Assembly: GCA_020041925.1 (NCBI GenBank)
Contig: CP083409.1
DNA from: Faucicola osloensis_D
GTDB lineage: Bacteria > Pseudomonadota > Gammaproteobacteria > Pseudomonadales > Moraxellaceae
Strand: one strand, 5' to 3'
Length of the DNA stretch: 64,000 bases
Each line of letters opens with the position of its first letter. Position 1 is the first letter of the stretch. This document shows positions 25,892 through 35,900 of this stretch, in pieces. The position numbers were made by a program, and so were the translations under genes. The notes beneath the pieces were generated by a model. The model was not told the DNA's origin. It did no database searches and saw nothing but the letters and a program-made list of their open reading frames with translations.

Positions 25892-26460
25892 TACCATGAC
25901 TCCGAATTAGTATCACAGCTGGTTGGTATGATACTAACGCTACTGTCACTATCTTTGGCTTTGCATTGTGCCCCACTGCTAGTGAGCAAAATCTTATGCG
26001 CATCGTTAAATTTTGTGGGATTAGAGGTAGCAAACATCACCCATGCTCTACCTGCAGTCAAGCTATTAGAGAGTTTCGAAGATGCCGTTGGCACTAGACT
26101 ATTGGCAGTATTGTCGCCATCCACCAATAGTATCTTGTATTGATAATTATCTGCTGTGCTGTTAGCGGGCACATAAATCACCGTATTTGCCACATCATCG
26201 CTTGCGCCAGTATCATAACTGTAACTGACCGTACCGTCATTGGCAATTTTTTTGGGTAAAAAGCCTTTATAGGTCAGTGCAGTCGCCCGCCAGCGATTGA
26301 GCTCAATCTCTAGCTGCTTCATTTTGGCTTGCGCTTGCGATTCGGCATTGCGGATAGCATATTGCCGATACGATGGGATAGCGATACTGGCGAGTATCGC
26401 AACCATCGCTACCGTTACCATCAGTTCAATCAGCGTAAAGCCCTTGTGACGATTCATCAT
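25891..26460 (-). CDS. type IV minor pilin, PilE-like
   Basis: 189 aa (a second Met at 26457 is equally possible). Short leader MMNRHKG and FTLIELMVTVAMVAILASIAIPSYRQYAIRNAESQAQAKMKQLEIELNRWRA, typical of PilE/ComE-type minor pilins. The globular part ends with C-x5-DSDSSVSIIPTSC, a Cys pair. It sits between pilY1 and the second pilE gene with 8 bp and 1 bp spacing, so the operon ends in two related but not near-identical pilins. Confidence 0.85.
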   Translation of the reverse strand: MMNRHKGFTLIELMVTVAMVAILASIAIPSYRQYAIRNAESQAQAKMKQLEIELNRWRATALTYKGFLPKKIANDGTVSYSYDTGASDDVANTVIYVPANSTADNYQYKILLVDGDNTANSLVPTASSKLSNSLTAGRAWVMFATSNPTKFNDAHKILLTSSGAQCKAKDSDSSVSIIPTSCDTNSESW

Positions 26461-26468
26461 TGCCTCAG

Positions 26469-29400
26469 TTATTTATTGACTTCATACCAAGTATTTGGCT
26501 TTAAGGTATAGCGATCATTGTAGATATTCTCTGGTGCTGAGCCATCACCCGTTGTTTTACTTAGACCAGATAATGGTTGGCTAATTCTATCAAGTCCAAT
26601 ATTATTAGACCCCGTATCACCCGCTAGCAGCTTACCGTTGTCATCACCAAAGTCCACTCGGTTGGAGGCTCTATCGGTAATTGTTTGCGTACCAATCAAT
26701 AAACGTTGATTGGACAATGTAGAACTACGCGGTCCTAGCGTCAATTCTTGGATACCTTGCCCTGCCCGCGCAAAACCTGCCGTGCCATTTTTTGATGTCG
26801 CATACTCATCGATAGCCGCCCCTTCTGAATCAGTGGTTTGTTTTAAGCAGATACCGTAAGGTAGACAGTACAATTGACGCTCCGAGCCGCCCGTGATTTT
26901 TGCAGAACAAGACTCAGTGACGCCATAGTTCATATCGGGGTTGTAGACAGTGGTGTATAAGAAACTATCAATGACCTCAGACTTACCCACGCCTTTGGTA
27001 TATTTTACCCTATCAAAGCCATCAAAGCGCGTTAATGGATAATACCAGCCTTTTTTAGTTTTTACCCCTGTAGCTGGCATGGTACTAGTCGCTGCTTTAT
27101 ACATCATATCTTTTTTATCTTCCAAAGATAATGCAGAAGTGGATGTGGTATCAAAAGCATATAAATCACTAGTGGCTAAGTCGTTGATTTTTTGTACTTT
27201 AACCGTAGATCCTGTTTCGGTTCTGGTGGTAAAATCATCGGCATATAAGATTTTATCTGCCAACGTGACATCGGTGTCCATGATGCCATACAGCCTATCG
27301 GCATACTTATTGTCAGCACGTAATTTTGACAATGGCGAACTTCTATCACCTGAAATGACATTGACCATGGCAAATAACCGACCATTATTAAAGCTACTAT
27401 CGCCACGGTAAAAACTGACGACAGGACGCTCATAAAAACGGTGATTATATTTGATATCTGTGCCAGTAAAGGCAGGTTGCAGCAGACGCACGACGCGCGT
27501 ATTATTAAAGGCAGTTTCAGGTTCAGCTGTGCCACTGCTCACAGGTTTGATGAATCCAGCATTGGTGAAATCAGCACGGAACACTTGCCCACCTAAATCA
27601 GCAAAGTATAACTGATCCATATAACCATCGTTGTTGCGGTCAAGGACGGTGATGCCGCCTACGATACTGTTAGTCATCGTACTGACACTGGTTGATGGCG
27701 TGGGTGTTGCCGAGCTTGATGCCGACCAAATTAAATCCCCGGTTTTGGCATCGATGATATAGATAGTATTACCTTTTGGAACATATGCAGCATTACAAGT
27801 ATTCTCTAATGTGGTTTTTTTATCTGATTTTGTTTTTTTCAGTGTCTCTTTTTGATCCTGAGTAAGTGAAGGGTCATTATCAATCTTCTCGATTTGTGCT
27901 TCTAGGTCAGCAATTTCATTTGATATGACTGCTGGTACTGTTCCTTGTTGATAATCGTCATACTCATAACACATATCATAACCGCCACCAAAGACTAAGA
28001 CATCTTTATAAGCATTGACTTTTTTGGTTGTCGAATTTATGCCTGTGGCAATTTTTGCCTTGGTAGGTTTTGACCATATCTGTCCCATACGGTCAAAGCC
28101 TGTCTTAGCAGAATCGATTCTAAATAGCATCTTAGGATTATTTTTATCCGTTAAATCCAAGCCATACATACCTTCTCCGCCCATACGCAGACCGCCATAA
28201 GCACGGACATAGGTATTACGGCAGTCACGGGTATTATTTGGGTCGTTAACCTTATCTTCTGCACAAGGTGTTACAGTGACTCTGTTATTATCAAGGTCAT
28301 AAAAATAATTAGCACTCACTAGCCAAGGGGCATCCACACCAAAGTAAGGTTTGCCCACCTCTGTGCTCGTACCATTAATTAATGCCTCTGGTTGTTTATC
28401 CAACATTAATTTTGGCATAAAAGCCAAAAGCTCTCTCCCCCCACTGCCTGTAGTAGTGTAGTTATCAGCATTCACCATATGAACCATACCATCACTAGAA
28501 CCAAATAACGCATAATCGTCGCGTGTGTCAGTCACTGCACCCGTAGTAGCATCTAAGTCTGCTGAATAAGACACCATACTCGGTGTGGAATGAATAGTTG
28601 CACCTAAGTGTTTAACAGCTGAAGGCGGTGCAGTAAGTACCAAATCTGTCAATGACTGCGTCTTTTGCGCATCAGTCAATGTAAAACCCAAAAACTGTAG
28701 CAAATAATTAATTTTATCGCGGCTGTAAATAGCGGTATCGTTAAAGGTATTAGTGGCACTAATCGCATCTCCACTAGTATCTGACAGATTGGTCAAGGTG
28801 AGTTTACCTGCACTAGTAACACCAAATTTGCGTATCACTGGTGTATTCTTTGCGGAATTATCTTCTAGATACAATGTCCTTATGTTATTGACTGCCGTAT
28901 CAGGGGTTTTCAAATTACTAAAAAAACCACCTGATGTCACTAGATCATTAGCGACAGCACCATCTTTGGTGCTACTCACAGCACTCCATAAATCCTCTGT
29001 ACTAGGATTTAATTTACCCGCAATGTCAGAGAACAATGGAGCATCGGATACACCGGATTTACCATATAAGGTACCTTCATTAAGGTTATATTTTTTGAGG
29101 TTACCTGACCAAACAGCAGTTGATTTACCCACTTCTGCTTGCAAAATCGGATAGTAGGCAACTGCAAGTTGGCTATCTGCGCGATAAGGGTCATCAGGTA
29201 CTACAATCGTTCCTGAAGGGATTGGTCGAATATCAGCACTTAATACATCCATAAACGCAGCCAAGCTATCTATAACATCCTGTGATGAATCGGCATAGTA
29301 ATAGCCGCCTCCGCCAAATTCTTGACCAAGTCTACATAAGTTTTGAACATCTTTATCAGTTGATGAGGTGCAGTTATATATTTTCTTGCCATTAATCGTA

Positions 29401-30374
29401 GTGGGTGTACTTAGACCTGCCATATCTGAACCAAAGCCCACCGTAGCTGTCTTGATAGGAAGACCAGTTGCATTACTATTTGAAGCTAAAATTTGTCCAT
29501 AGTTCGCCATACAGCCCCAACCTAAAGCACCGTTCGTTCCATTTGGCAATAAGGTACAATCCGTTACTTTAGTGGCAGTAGTACTTAGGGATGTATTCAT
29601 TAATTTTTGCGCTTGTGTAGCAGTAACACTGGTATTAGGCTCACCGTCTGTTAATAAATAGATTCCATTACCTGCACAGGTAGTTTGTTGAGCCCCTTGC
29701 TGATATTTAGTTCTATCCGGTATTTTTGTAATATTATCGGAGTTCGTAAAGCCTGAACCAGTTCCTGATGTGTTAGTGCCCAGCATATAAGCGCCTGCCT
29801 CCGCAAACGCACTCGGTGTCGGTGTACCACCCGTAGCACTTAACCCTGCAACATAATTTGCCATTAGCTGGCGATTTGCCATTGTGAGCTTTTGTATTGG
29901 ATAGCGAATGATGCCAGTTTTACCATCACCATTATAAGAAAAAATACCAACGCCTAAGCCAATATCATTACTAACCGTATTGTTGGTAAGTAAGGTTAAC
30001 AAAGCCACTTTAAGGCTATTGATTCGATTATAAATTGTCTTATTCGTCGTGCTTGAAGTACAACTTTGCAGATTTGTGATAGTAGTAGTAAAAGTTTTAG
30101 TGCTGTCAGTTGCATCTGTATAAACAAAACTTGTATCTTTATTTTGTGTTGTACTCTTCTTACATCCACTCAGTGCTGAATTCATACTACCTGAGATATC
30201 AAGCATCATCATGATATTTGGATTGCCAGGCGTGGGCAAGGCATAAATCTCTAGGTCACCAATTTGCTTTTTGACGACATCCGCCTGCGAGGTACTCACC
30301 GCCACCATCATCGACATGGCAATAACTACATATTTGATTGAAGTCGTTATTTTACCTTGATACGATTGATTCAT
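26469..30374 (-). CDS. pilY1: type IV pilus tip adhesin/assembly protein PilY1
   Basis: 1301 aa from the ATG at 30374 (AAGAGG upstream), which gives a clean signal peptide of about 31 residues ending STSQA; an ATG at 30410 would add 12 residues. The N-terminal von Willebrand A domain starts with the MIDAS motif DISGSM (about residue 60). The C-terminal PilY1 beta-propeller contains DRNNDGYMDQLYFADLGGQVFRAD, the calcium loop that controls PilT-driven retraction in Pseudomonas. A Lys/Glu-rich coiled-coil insertion (about 40 residues; nucleotides near 27800-27930) interrupts the propeller. It acts at the pilus tip in adhesion and surface sensing. Confidence 0.93.
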   Translation of the reverse strand: MNQSYQGKITTSIKYVVIAMSMMVAVSTSQADVVKKQIGDLEIYALPTPGNPNIMMMLDISGSMNSALSGCKKSTTQNKDTSFVYTDATDSTKTFTTTITNLQSCTSSTTNKTIYNRINSLKVALLTLLTNNTVSNDIGLGVGIFSYNGDGKTGIIRYPIQKLTMANRQLMANYVAGLSATGGTPTPSAFAEAGAYMLGTNTSGTGSGFTNSDNITKIPDRTKYQQGAQQTTCAGNGIYLLTDGEPNTSVTATQAQKLMNTSLSTTATKVTDCTLLPNGTNGALGWGCMANYGQILASNSNATGLPIKTATVGFGSDMAGLSTPTTINGKKIYNCTSSTDKDVQNLCRLGQEFGGGGYYYADSSQDVIDSLAAFMDVLSADIRPIPSGTIVVPDDPYRADSQLAVAYYPILQAEVGKSTAVWSGNLKKYNLNEGTLYGKSGVSDAPLFSDIAGKLNPSTEDLWSAVSSTKDGAVANDLVTSGGFFSNLKTPDTAVNNIRTLYLEDNSAKNTPVIRKFGVTSAGKLTLTNLSDTSGDAISATNTFNDTAIYSRDKINYLLQFLGFTLTDAQKTQSLTDLVLTAPPSAVKHLGATIHSTPSMVSYSADLDATTGAVTDTRDDYALFGSSDGMVHMVNADNYTTTGSGGRELLAFMPKLMLDKQPEALINGTSTEVGKPYFGVDAPWLVSANYFYDLDNNRVTVTPCAEDKVNDPNNTRDCRNTYVRAYGGLRMGGEGMYGLDLTDKNNPKMLFRIDSAKTGFDRMGQIWSKPTKAKIATGINSTTKKVNAYKDVLVFGGGYDMCYEYDDYQQGTVPAVISNEIADLEAQIEKIDNDPSLTQDQKETLKKTKSDKKTTLENTCNAAYVPKGNTIYIIDAKTGDLIWSASSSATPTPSTSVSTMTNSIVGGITVLDRNNDGYMDQLYFADLGGQVFRADFTNAGFIKPVSSGTAEPETAFNNTRVVRLLQPAFTGTDIKYNHRFYERPVVSFYRGDSSFNNGRLFAMVNVISGDRSSPLSKLRADNKYADRLYGIMDTDVTLADKILYADDFTTRTETGSTVKVQKINDLATSDLYAFDTTSTSALSLEDKKDMMYKAATSTMPATGVKTKKGWYYPLTRFDGFDRVKYTKGVGKSEVIDSFLYTTVYNPDMNYGVTESCSAKITGGSERQLYCLPYGICLKQTTDSEGAAIDEYATSKNGTAGFARAGQGIQELTLGPRSSTLSNQRLLIGTQTITDRASNRVDFGDDNGKLLAGDTGSNNIGLDRISQPLSGLSKTTGDGSAPENIYNDRYTLKPNTWYEVNK

Positions 30375-30444
30375 TGCTTTAGACCTCTTAACACCAAATT
30401 TGGGTTTCATCGTTATCACCACATTATTTTTATGTTAACAAACC

Positions 30445-31323
30445 TTATCTACCTGATGAGGTTAAAATACATTTTGACGATAATGTCCCTGTAGCTTTGC
30501 CAAACGGAATACAGTTGGTTGAGCTTGACATATTCTCGACATCCGCTTGCTCATAAAGCATCTTGCTTGGGGTGTTGGCTTCACGCATACACTTAATGAG
30601 AGAAGATTTTCCTGGCTTTACATTGTCTTGGATAGCGGTTTGTTCGAAGCACTTATCAGAACCCACCTTAGGCTCTGCATACGCAGGTAAGGCTGCAGTG
30701 GCGCGAATGTCAAACTTGAACTTTTTACTGGTGCGGTTTTCTACTTCTTTCCCAATCACCATTTGTGAAAATGGTTCAGCATCGGTTTCAGGTGGGGTGA
30801 CCGCAATATTCATCTGGGTCATTGAGGTTTGTCTATCACTTGTGTAGCTATCAGCACTGGTATAGTCGCAGTAGCCACTGTCACGCCCACTCCAGTAGCC
30901 CCCGCCTTTTTTTAGGATGCTAGCGTTTTTGGCAAGGTATTTTTTTTCACGTGGATTATAGCAGTAGATAAATTCGTTGGTAGCATTGTCAGAATTGAGT
31001 AAAAAATGCCCGATAGCCCCTGACACGCTAGTAATATCTTTATATGCCTGTGAACTAGGATTGGCATTTACCATCGCCTCTAACTTTTGATTGCCACTAT
31101 CGGCTGATTGTAGCAACAGGGTATTGATTTGGTCAGCGGTGGCAGTTCTGAGATCCGTGGTACTTTGACGTACTGCTATCGCCCCTGCCAACAGGATCAG
31201 CACCAAAAACAACAATACTACAATGAGCGCTGCGCCGCGTTGATGAGATGGCAAATTATACGCCTTGTTTATTGGACGAATAAGCGCGGATTGCTTGCTG
31301 ATCAATAGGATTGGATTGCTCAT
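30445..31323 (-). CDS. pilX: type IV pilus minor pilin PilX
   Basis: 292 aa. Atypical pilin N-terminus HQRGAALIVVLLFLVLILLAGAIAVRQSTTDLRTATADQ (about residues 27-67). The class is recognised by AALI in place of FTLIE and by lack of Glu5, as in PilX/GspK-like tip proteins. The frame has about 26 residues before the usual leader; a start further in is not obvious. It is located between pilW and pilY1, the expected position. Confidence 0.88.
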   Translation of the reverse strand: MSNPILLISKQSALIRPINKAYNLPSHQRGAALIVVLLFLVLILLAGAIAVRQSTTDLRTATADQINTLLLQSADSGNQKLEAMVNANPSSQAYKDITSVSGAIGHFLLNSDNATNEFIYCYNPREKKYLAKNASILKKGGGYWSGRDSGYCDYTSADSYTSDRQTSMTQMNIAVTPPETDAEPFSQMVIGKEVENRTSKKFKFDIRATAALPAYAEPKVGSDKCFEQTAIQDNVKPGKSSLIKCMREANTPSKMLYEQADVENMSSSTNCIPFGKATGTLSSKCILTSSGR

Positions 31324-31326
31324 TGG

Positions 31327-32241
31327 CTAACTCCCCGCAGTTAATGTCGTACTGGTGTCAATATTGATAACTCGGGCGTTTCTCAATAAGGTCGTAGATT
31401 CATAGGTAGTGCGTACCCGATTAGGCTGTCCTGATTTTAATGGCTGAGTTGCACCTAATAACTTAAAACTGGTCGCGACATCGCTACCGATAACAGGTGA
31501 ACTGCCTCGGACAATCAGCCCAATTTTGACTGCGGTAATGGGCGGCTTGGTGCCAGGCAATGCTAAATACTCACTGGCGGTCAGGTAACGCATCAATCCA
31601 GCATCACTAGGTGCGTCAGTTTGGATACCCAACAAGATTTTGAATTGGTCTACCCCTAAGATTACCTCGCTGCCACCGTTTTCATAGTTGTCACTCAAAC
31701 CAGTAATACCTGTATCTGTAACCCTACCCGCATCGCAAGCTAGCAACAGCCCTTGCCCTGTGGTGCTTGAACTTCTAATAAAATATCGCTCAATTACAGT
31801 AGCTTTTGGATCAATATCAGCACTTTCACAATCGGCAATTTTTACACCCGTGGTATTTTTAAATTGAATCGTTAACTGGTCGCTATTAATCCCTGTGATA
31901 TTAGAATCGCCTCCATTGCGGGTAAAATAAAGATTTTTGGAAGTGTCTGTGCTCTCCAAACCAATATTTTTAGGTGAAATGACGATGCCACCACCCGCCG
32001 TTGTATCGGTAATAGAGGTTACTGAATTGCCCAAGTTTGCCAAGCGCAAATGGCTCTCTAGCTGCTGCAAACCAAAAACGCTCGCCTCTTGTAGCTCGCT
32101 GCCACTTTTTTGGGTTGAGGCGGTTTTGGTGTTCGTCAGGTATACTTGTATCACCGCAGCAGAAATCAGTAGCCCCAATACCAATGAAATCATTAGCTCT
32201 ATTAAAGTAAAGCCTGAAGTAGAACGATAATTCGATATCAT
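31327..32241 (-). CDS. pilW: type IV pilus minor pilin PilW
   Basis: 304 aa. The ATG at 32241 overlaps the pilV stop (TGATG) and has GGAGG seven bases upstream, so the longer frame to 32265 is not used. Leader MISNYRSTSG, then FTLIELMISLVLGLLISAAVIQVYLTNTKTA with Glu5. The long globular region is typical of PilW. It is part of the PilVWX-Y1 initiation complex. Confidence 0.9.
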   Translation of the reverse strand: MISNYRSTSGFTLIELMISLVLGLLISAAVIQVYLTNTKTASTQKSGSELQEASVFGLQQLESHLRLANLGNSVTSITDTTAGGGIVISPKNIGLESTDTSKNLYFTRNGGDSNITGINSDQLTIQFKNTTGVKIADCESADIDPKATVIERYFIRSSSTTGQGLLLACDAGRVTDTGITGLSDNYENGGSEVILGVDQFKILLGIQTDAPSDAGLMRYLTASEYLALPGTKPPITAVKIGLIVRGSSPVIGSDVATSFKLLGATQPLKSGQPNRVRTTYESTTLLRNARVINIDTSTTLTAGS

Positions 32242-32852
32242 CAGTATGCCTCCATAATGAAGCATTGTGCACCAAAATTATAGACCGCATCTTCATTAGC
32301 GCAGGGTTTGTCTTTAGTCGTATCGGATGCAACGGCGGTATCCAAAAAAATCGGGTCGGTATCGCCCCAAGCCGCAATCAGGCATTGGCGGTCTTGTCCA
32401 ACCGTACTAGTCGTTGTGGCAACACCACTAGCGCTAGTGGTTGTCGTGCGTTTGGTAGGGCAAGTTGCCATACCCACGTTCAAGCCATTGTCTGTGGCGT
32501 ATTGCTTGACAGTTAAGGCGTCTTTTACTGCCAGTTGCTTAATCGTACAGGACACAGGCGTACCCCCTGTCATACAACTATCTTTGGTGATAGCCACATT
32601 GCTAGTATCTGTATTGGTGAGTGTGGTGGCGGTGCCGTTAATCGCGGTTTTGAATGCGGGTATGCCATCTATATTCGCTCGCATCATCTCGGCAGCGCCT
32701 CGCATCACAGTTAAGGCTCGGGTACGCATCAAACTCTCATCGGTGGCTTTGACTGCGGTCATCTGCATCGCAGTGAATCCAAGCACCGCGATTGCTAACA
32801 ACATCAATGCCACCAGCACTTCTATTAAGCCAATGCCTTTTTGTGAATTCAT
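32241..32852 (-). CDS. pilV: type IV pilus minor pilin PilV
   Basis: 203 aa from the ATG at 32852 (GGGAC seven bases upstream; another ATG at 32858 is too close to it). Leader MNSQKG, then IGLIEVLVALMLLAIAVLGFTAMQMTAVKATDESLMRTRA, the PilV/GspI-type N-terminus with Ile-Gly in place of Phe-Thr and Glu5 kept. It has four Cys in the globular part. It overlaps fimT by 4 bases and pilW by 1. Confidence 0.9.
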   Translation of the reverse strand: MNSQKGIGLIEVLVALMLLAIAVLGFTAMQMTAVKATDESLMRTRALTVMRGAAEMMRANIDGIPAFKTAINGTATTLTNTDTSNVAITKDSCMTGGTPVSCTIKQLAVKDALTVKQYATDNGLNVGMATCPTKRTTTTSASGVATTTSTVGQDRQCLIAAWGDTDPIFLDTAVASDTTKDKPCANEDAVYNFGAQCFIMEAY

Positions 32853-33391
32853 GAACATGTCCCATTTTTGCTAGTGACAATATTACTGCTTGCATCGACC
32901 ATGATGGTATATTTATCAGACCCAGCGCCATAACACACTGAAAAATTGGTCGAGCTATCTGTAGCAGTGCCCGTTCCGGTGTCCCCTTGGTAAGCTTTTT
33001 TGTAAGGGGTAAAACTAACTGCAGTTAAGGCAGTCGGGCTAGCGGTAATCGTCAATTTTTTGTCTAGCGTATAATCAGATAGCATTTCATCGGCATCTGT
33101 TGATAATCTTTTTACATACAGTACGGTAATTTTTTTGCTTGATGAGCTGTTAGTTAGCACTACTCTAGTAGATCGCTGAGCAATCATTGCTTGGGTTCTA
33201 GCATCTTTTAGCGCAGCTTCAATGATGTTTGCGGCATCATTTGTTTTGGCTTGCCGAATTTGTTTTTGCATATTTGGCGCTGCCATCGCGACAATGATAG
33301 CTATAATCGCAATGGTGATGACAAGCTCAATCAACGTAAAACCTTGTTCACGATCTTGGTTATGATGATACTGTCTGTTCAAAACTTTCAT
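32849..33391 (-). CDS. fimT: minor pilin FimT/FimU (GspH family)
   Basis: 180 aa. The ATG at 33391 is preceded by GGTGGG; an in-frame GTG lies at 33403. Leader ends DREQG, then FTLIELVITIAIIAIIVAMAAPNMQKQIRQAKTNDAANIIEAALKDARTQAMIAQRSTRVVL, the GspH/FimT pattern. First gene of the minor-pilin operon. Distinguishing FimT (DNA uptake pilin) from FimU (core minor pilin) needs alignment of the C-terminal domain. Confidence 0.85.
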   Translation of the reverse strand: MKVLNRQYHHNQDREQGFTLIELVITIAIIAIIVAMAAPNMQKQIRQAKTNDAANIIEAALKDARTQAMIAQRSTRVVLTNSSSSKKITVLYVKRLSTDADEMLSDYTLDKKLTITASPTALTAVSFTPYKKAYQGDTGTGTATDSSTNFSVCYGAGSDKYTIMVDASSNIVTSKNGTCS

Positions 33392-33482
33392 CACGATACC
33401 CACCCATACCCCTCGATAAACGACCTATCATACCATGTTTGCTAGCACAAACCATTCTAACATTAAAGCAAAAAACATACCT

Positions 33483-33511
33483 ATTATCGCAGTATTTTTG
33501 TTAATTGTCAT
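33483..33511 (-). promoter_or_regulatory. sigma-70 promoter of the minor-pilin operon
   Basis: On the minus strand ATGACA (complement of 33506-33511) and GATAAT (complement of 33483-33488) are 17 bases apart, each one mismatch from consensus, and the -10 is preceded by TGC (extended -10). It lies about 90 bp upstream of fimT. The rest of the 33392-33715 gap shows no gene. Confidence 0.65.
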
Positions 33512-33715
33512 ACCTAAACCTTACTACCGATAGTTTACCTCAGACACTTATCGTTGCTAAGCGAATTAAGACGAAAGGCCGCTCACGTATTATCAAATTA
33601 ATTTTGAATAGAATACTTTAGAACCCCCAAGAAACCCACTTGTAGCCCGACTTTATCTGCGAGCTTTAACGATATGGCGGTGCAAGTGTGGTCGCAAAAC
33701 AGTGACAAGCGAAAC

Positions 33716-34459
33716 CTAATGCAAAACATTACCATGCAAGACTGAATACACATGAATATGGGCAGATGGGTGATAATTTGTGAGTAGATTAGCCAATTCA
33801 GACAGGGTGGCGCCTGTGGTGACCACATCATCAAATAAAATCAAATTTTTGCTAGGGGGCATATCTGTCAGAGAAAACGCATCTTTGATATTATCTAAAC
33901 GCTCCTCTCGGCTTAGCCCCTGCTGGTGAGGTCGATCCATTCGCTGCATACCCGTAAAAACAGGGATTTGCCAATGAAAGCTTAGATAAGCGGTTAAAAT
34001 GGCGAGCGGATCGAAGCCGCGTTGCCTAATGCGCTGTAAACTTGTTGGCACTTTAATGATTAAAGAGTTTTTTGAATGACAACCTTTGGGAATATGCAGT
34101 TGTCTGATAGCTTGAACCAAAACGGGCAGATGATGTAACTGCTGCCCATTTTTGTACCCAAGCATGATTTGATTGAGGGGATATTGATAGTAGCCGCTGG
34201 CTACGCCACGCAGTGACGTTTGCTTTAGTTGCAAAGTAAAAAATGACGCGGACCATGCAAACCGGCTATGGCATGGCTGACAAAGAAATTGCTGTCGATT
34301 AAACCAATGCTCATGGTGAGGCGGGGCTAAGTTATCAAAGCCTGCTGCAGCGCAATCATTGATGCCACATAGTTGGCAGCGGTGATGAACTTTCGCTTGA
34401 TACACCAACGCCATGGCAAAGGGCAATCGCCACCAGGGCAAGGGGGCCACGATTGCCAT
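33716..34459 (-). CDS. comF: ComF family protein (phosphoribosyltransferase-like)
   Basis: 247 aa. An N-terminal zinc-ribbon-like region with CQLCGIND and CQPCHSRF (about residues 29-80) is followed by a phosphoribosyltransferase domain with the PRPP motif LILFDDVVTTGATL (about 205-218). ComF proteins are required for natural transformation in Haemophilus and other competent bacteria, probably acting at the cytosolic side of DNA uptake. Adjacency to type IV pilus genes fits competence. It lies 8 bp downstream of pldA, so they may be co-transcribed. Confidence 0.88.
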   Translation of the reverse strand: MAIVAPLPWWRLPFAMALVYQAKVHHRCQLCGINDCAAAGFDNLAPPHHEHWFNRQQFLCQPCHSRFAWSASFFTLQLKQTSLRGVASGYYQYPLNQIMLGYKNGQQLHHLPVLVQAIRQLHIPKGCHSKNSLIIKVPTSLQRIRQRGFDPLAILTAYLSFHWQIPVFTGMQRMDRPHQQGLSREERLDNIKDAFSLTDMPPSKNLILFDDVVTTGATLSELANLLTNYHPSAHIHVYSVLHGNVLH

Positions 34460-34467
34460 AAACGCAG

Positions 34468-35745
34468 TTAAAGCCCTTTAAAATCATTGAACATGATACC
34501 AATACCGATATTGGTGCTCTTATGATTATAGTCTTGGATATTTTCACCATAGCCATGGAATACTTGTAAAATCGCTTTCATACCGCCTGTCAATGGATAG
34601 GCATAATCCACCTGTATAGCGCCTTTATTGGTACTAGGATTATAACGCATCACACCGCCGACTGTGCTTTGGTCATTGAGCGGATACAACCAACGCACAT
34701 CGCCATAGCCCATGTAGTCACCGATATCTGGGTTATCCGAGTCTTTACTATTCTCATTTGCGATTAGCCATAGTCTTGGAATCACGGTGAGTTTGCCCCA
34801 CTCTGTTCCTGCCATTGCATAGATACGATTCCAAGAACGTGATAACGGGTCTGACTGTCCATTTGATTCATGCACTAGCCCTGCTCCCAACAGTCTTAAT
34901 GACCCATTCCCGGGCAGATTACCCTTGATAGGCTGTGTCAAAAATATCTCTGGTTGGTAATCTGAGCTGCGAAAAGGTCTTGAATTTTTACCATTGTACA
35001 CTTGCCAATAAGACTGCTGGGTATAGCCAAGCCAAACATCGGCATTGGTATCGAACACATCTTGGGCAAGCTTGGTTTTCATTGAAATTTGCAGCTTGCT
35101 ATCTAGATGCTGCAAATAATCTTTCGATGCGCGAACATGATCTTGGGTGGGTGAATGGATGTCATAGTTTGGCGTGGCGTTGTACCAAAGCGGCATAACA
35201 TACATGGGCAAATGTGGACGTATCGTCAGTATCCCTTTGGGATCATTTTTATCCAAGTCATATAACACACTTAGTGGCGTATATTTTTCCACATCCGCTG
35301 CGGTAACCCCCACTTGCTTTAAGATTGTTTTGTCTTGCTTGTTAGGCACCAAATGATCTAATTTTTTTTGCTCGTTTTTGGTTATCGTCGTGGTTGTGGT
35401 CGTGACGGTTGCCGTTTGATCCACGGCTAACACTGGCACCGCTTTACCTTCTTTGAGACTCACTTCCAAGGTTTTGGCAATATCAAGGGGCGCCTTGGCT
35501 TCAGGTTCGATTTTACCAACGCTTATCTTGTCAAAACAAGCTAAACGCGCGACATTATCAGTGATTTTTGAACAGGTTAGCAGCGTTTGTTGGTCGACAG
35601 AAATAACAGTTGTTTTTATTAAAGTTTTTGTTGAAGCTCTTGTTGAGGATTTTGTTGAAGTTTTTGCGTGCGCCGTTGCTGTAACTGTTAGTGTGGCTAG
35701 TATAGCAAGCGATAAAGAGGTACGGTAAAGCGTAAGTTGTGACAT
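34468..35745 (-). CDS. pldA: outer membrane phospholipase A (PldA)
   Basis: 425 aa. Signal peptide (about residues 1-27), a low-complexity Ser/Thr/Lys linker, a short Cys-bearing segment (LLTCSKITDNVARLACFDKI) often found in this branch, then the 12-strand OMPLA barrel (about 160-425). The catalytic signature HESNGQSDPLSRSWNR, with the His and Ser of the His-Ser-Asn triad, is intact at about residue 290. It hydrolyses phospholipids that reach the outer leaflet of the outer membrane, as a calcium-dependent dimer. It is longer than E. coli PldA because of the N-terminal extension. Confidence 0.92.
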   Translation of the reverse strand: MSQLTLYRTSLSLAILATLTVTATAHAKTSTKSSTRASTKTLIKTTVISVDQQTLLTCSKITDNVARLACFDKISVGKIEPEAKAPLDIAKTLEVSLKEGKAVPVLAVDQTATVTTTTTTITKNEQKKLDHLVPNKQDKTILKQVGVTAADVEKYTPLSVLYDLDKNDPKGILTIRPHLPMYVMPLWYNATPNYDIHSPTQDHVRASKDYLQHLDSKLQISMKTKLAQDVFDTNADVWLGYTQQSYWQVYNGKNSRPFRSSDYQPEIFLTQPIKGNLPGNGSLRLLGAGLVHESNGQSDPLSRSWNRIYAMAGTEWGKLTVIPRLWLIANENSKDSDNPDIGDYMGYGDVRWLYPLNDQSTVGGVMRYNPSTNKGAIQVDYAYPLTGGMKAILQVFHGYGENIQDYNHKSTNIGIGIMFNDFKGL

Positions 35746-35900
35746 AGGTTGACCTTCTTACAAAAATATCGTTCATGATAGCAAAAATTGATGACAAATA
35801 GTTAACAAATGCATAATAATTTTTAACAGTAAAGTAAAATTATAATCAACTATTGGCTCGTCAATTATTGGTATTTCTATGGGTGCTTGTATGGATAATT

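Noticed and set aside
32308..32874. 188-codon plus-strand open frame
   Set aside because: It lies fully opposite pilV and shows the biased composition of an antisense frame.
33598..33834. 78-codon minus-strand frame downstream of comF
   Set aside because: It overlaps the comF 3' end in another frame, and the sequence has no protein-like pattern or start signal.
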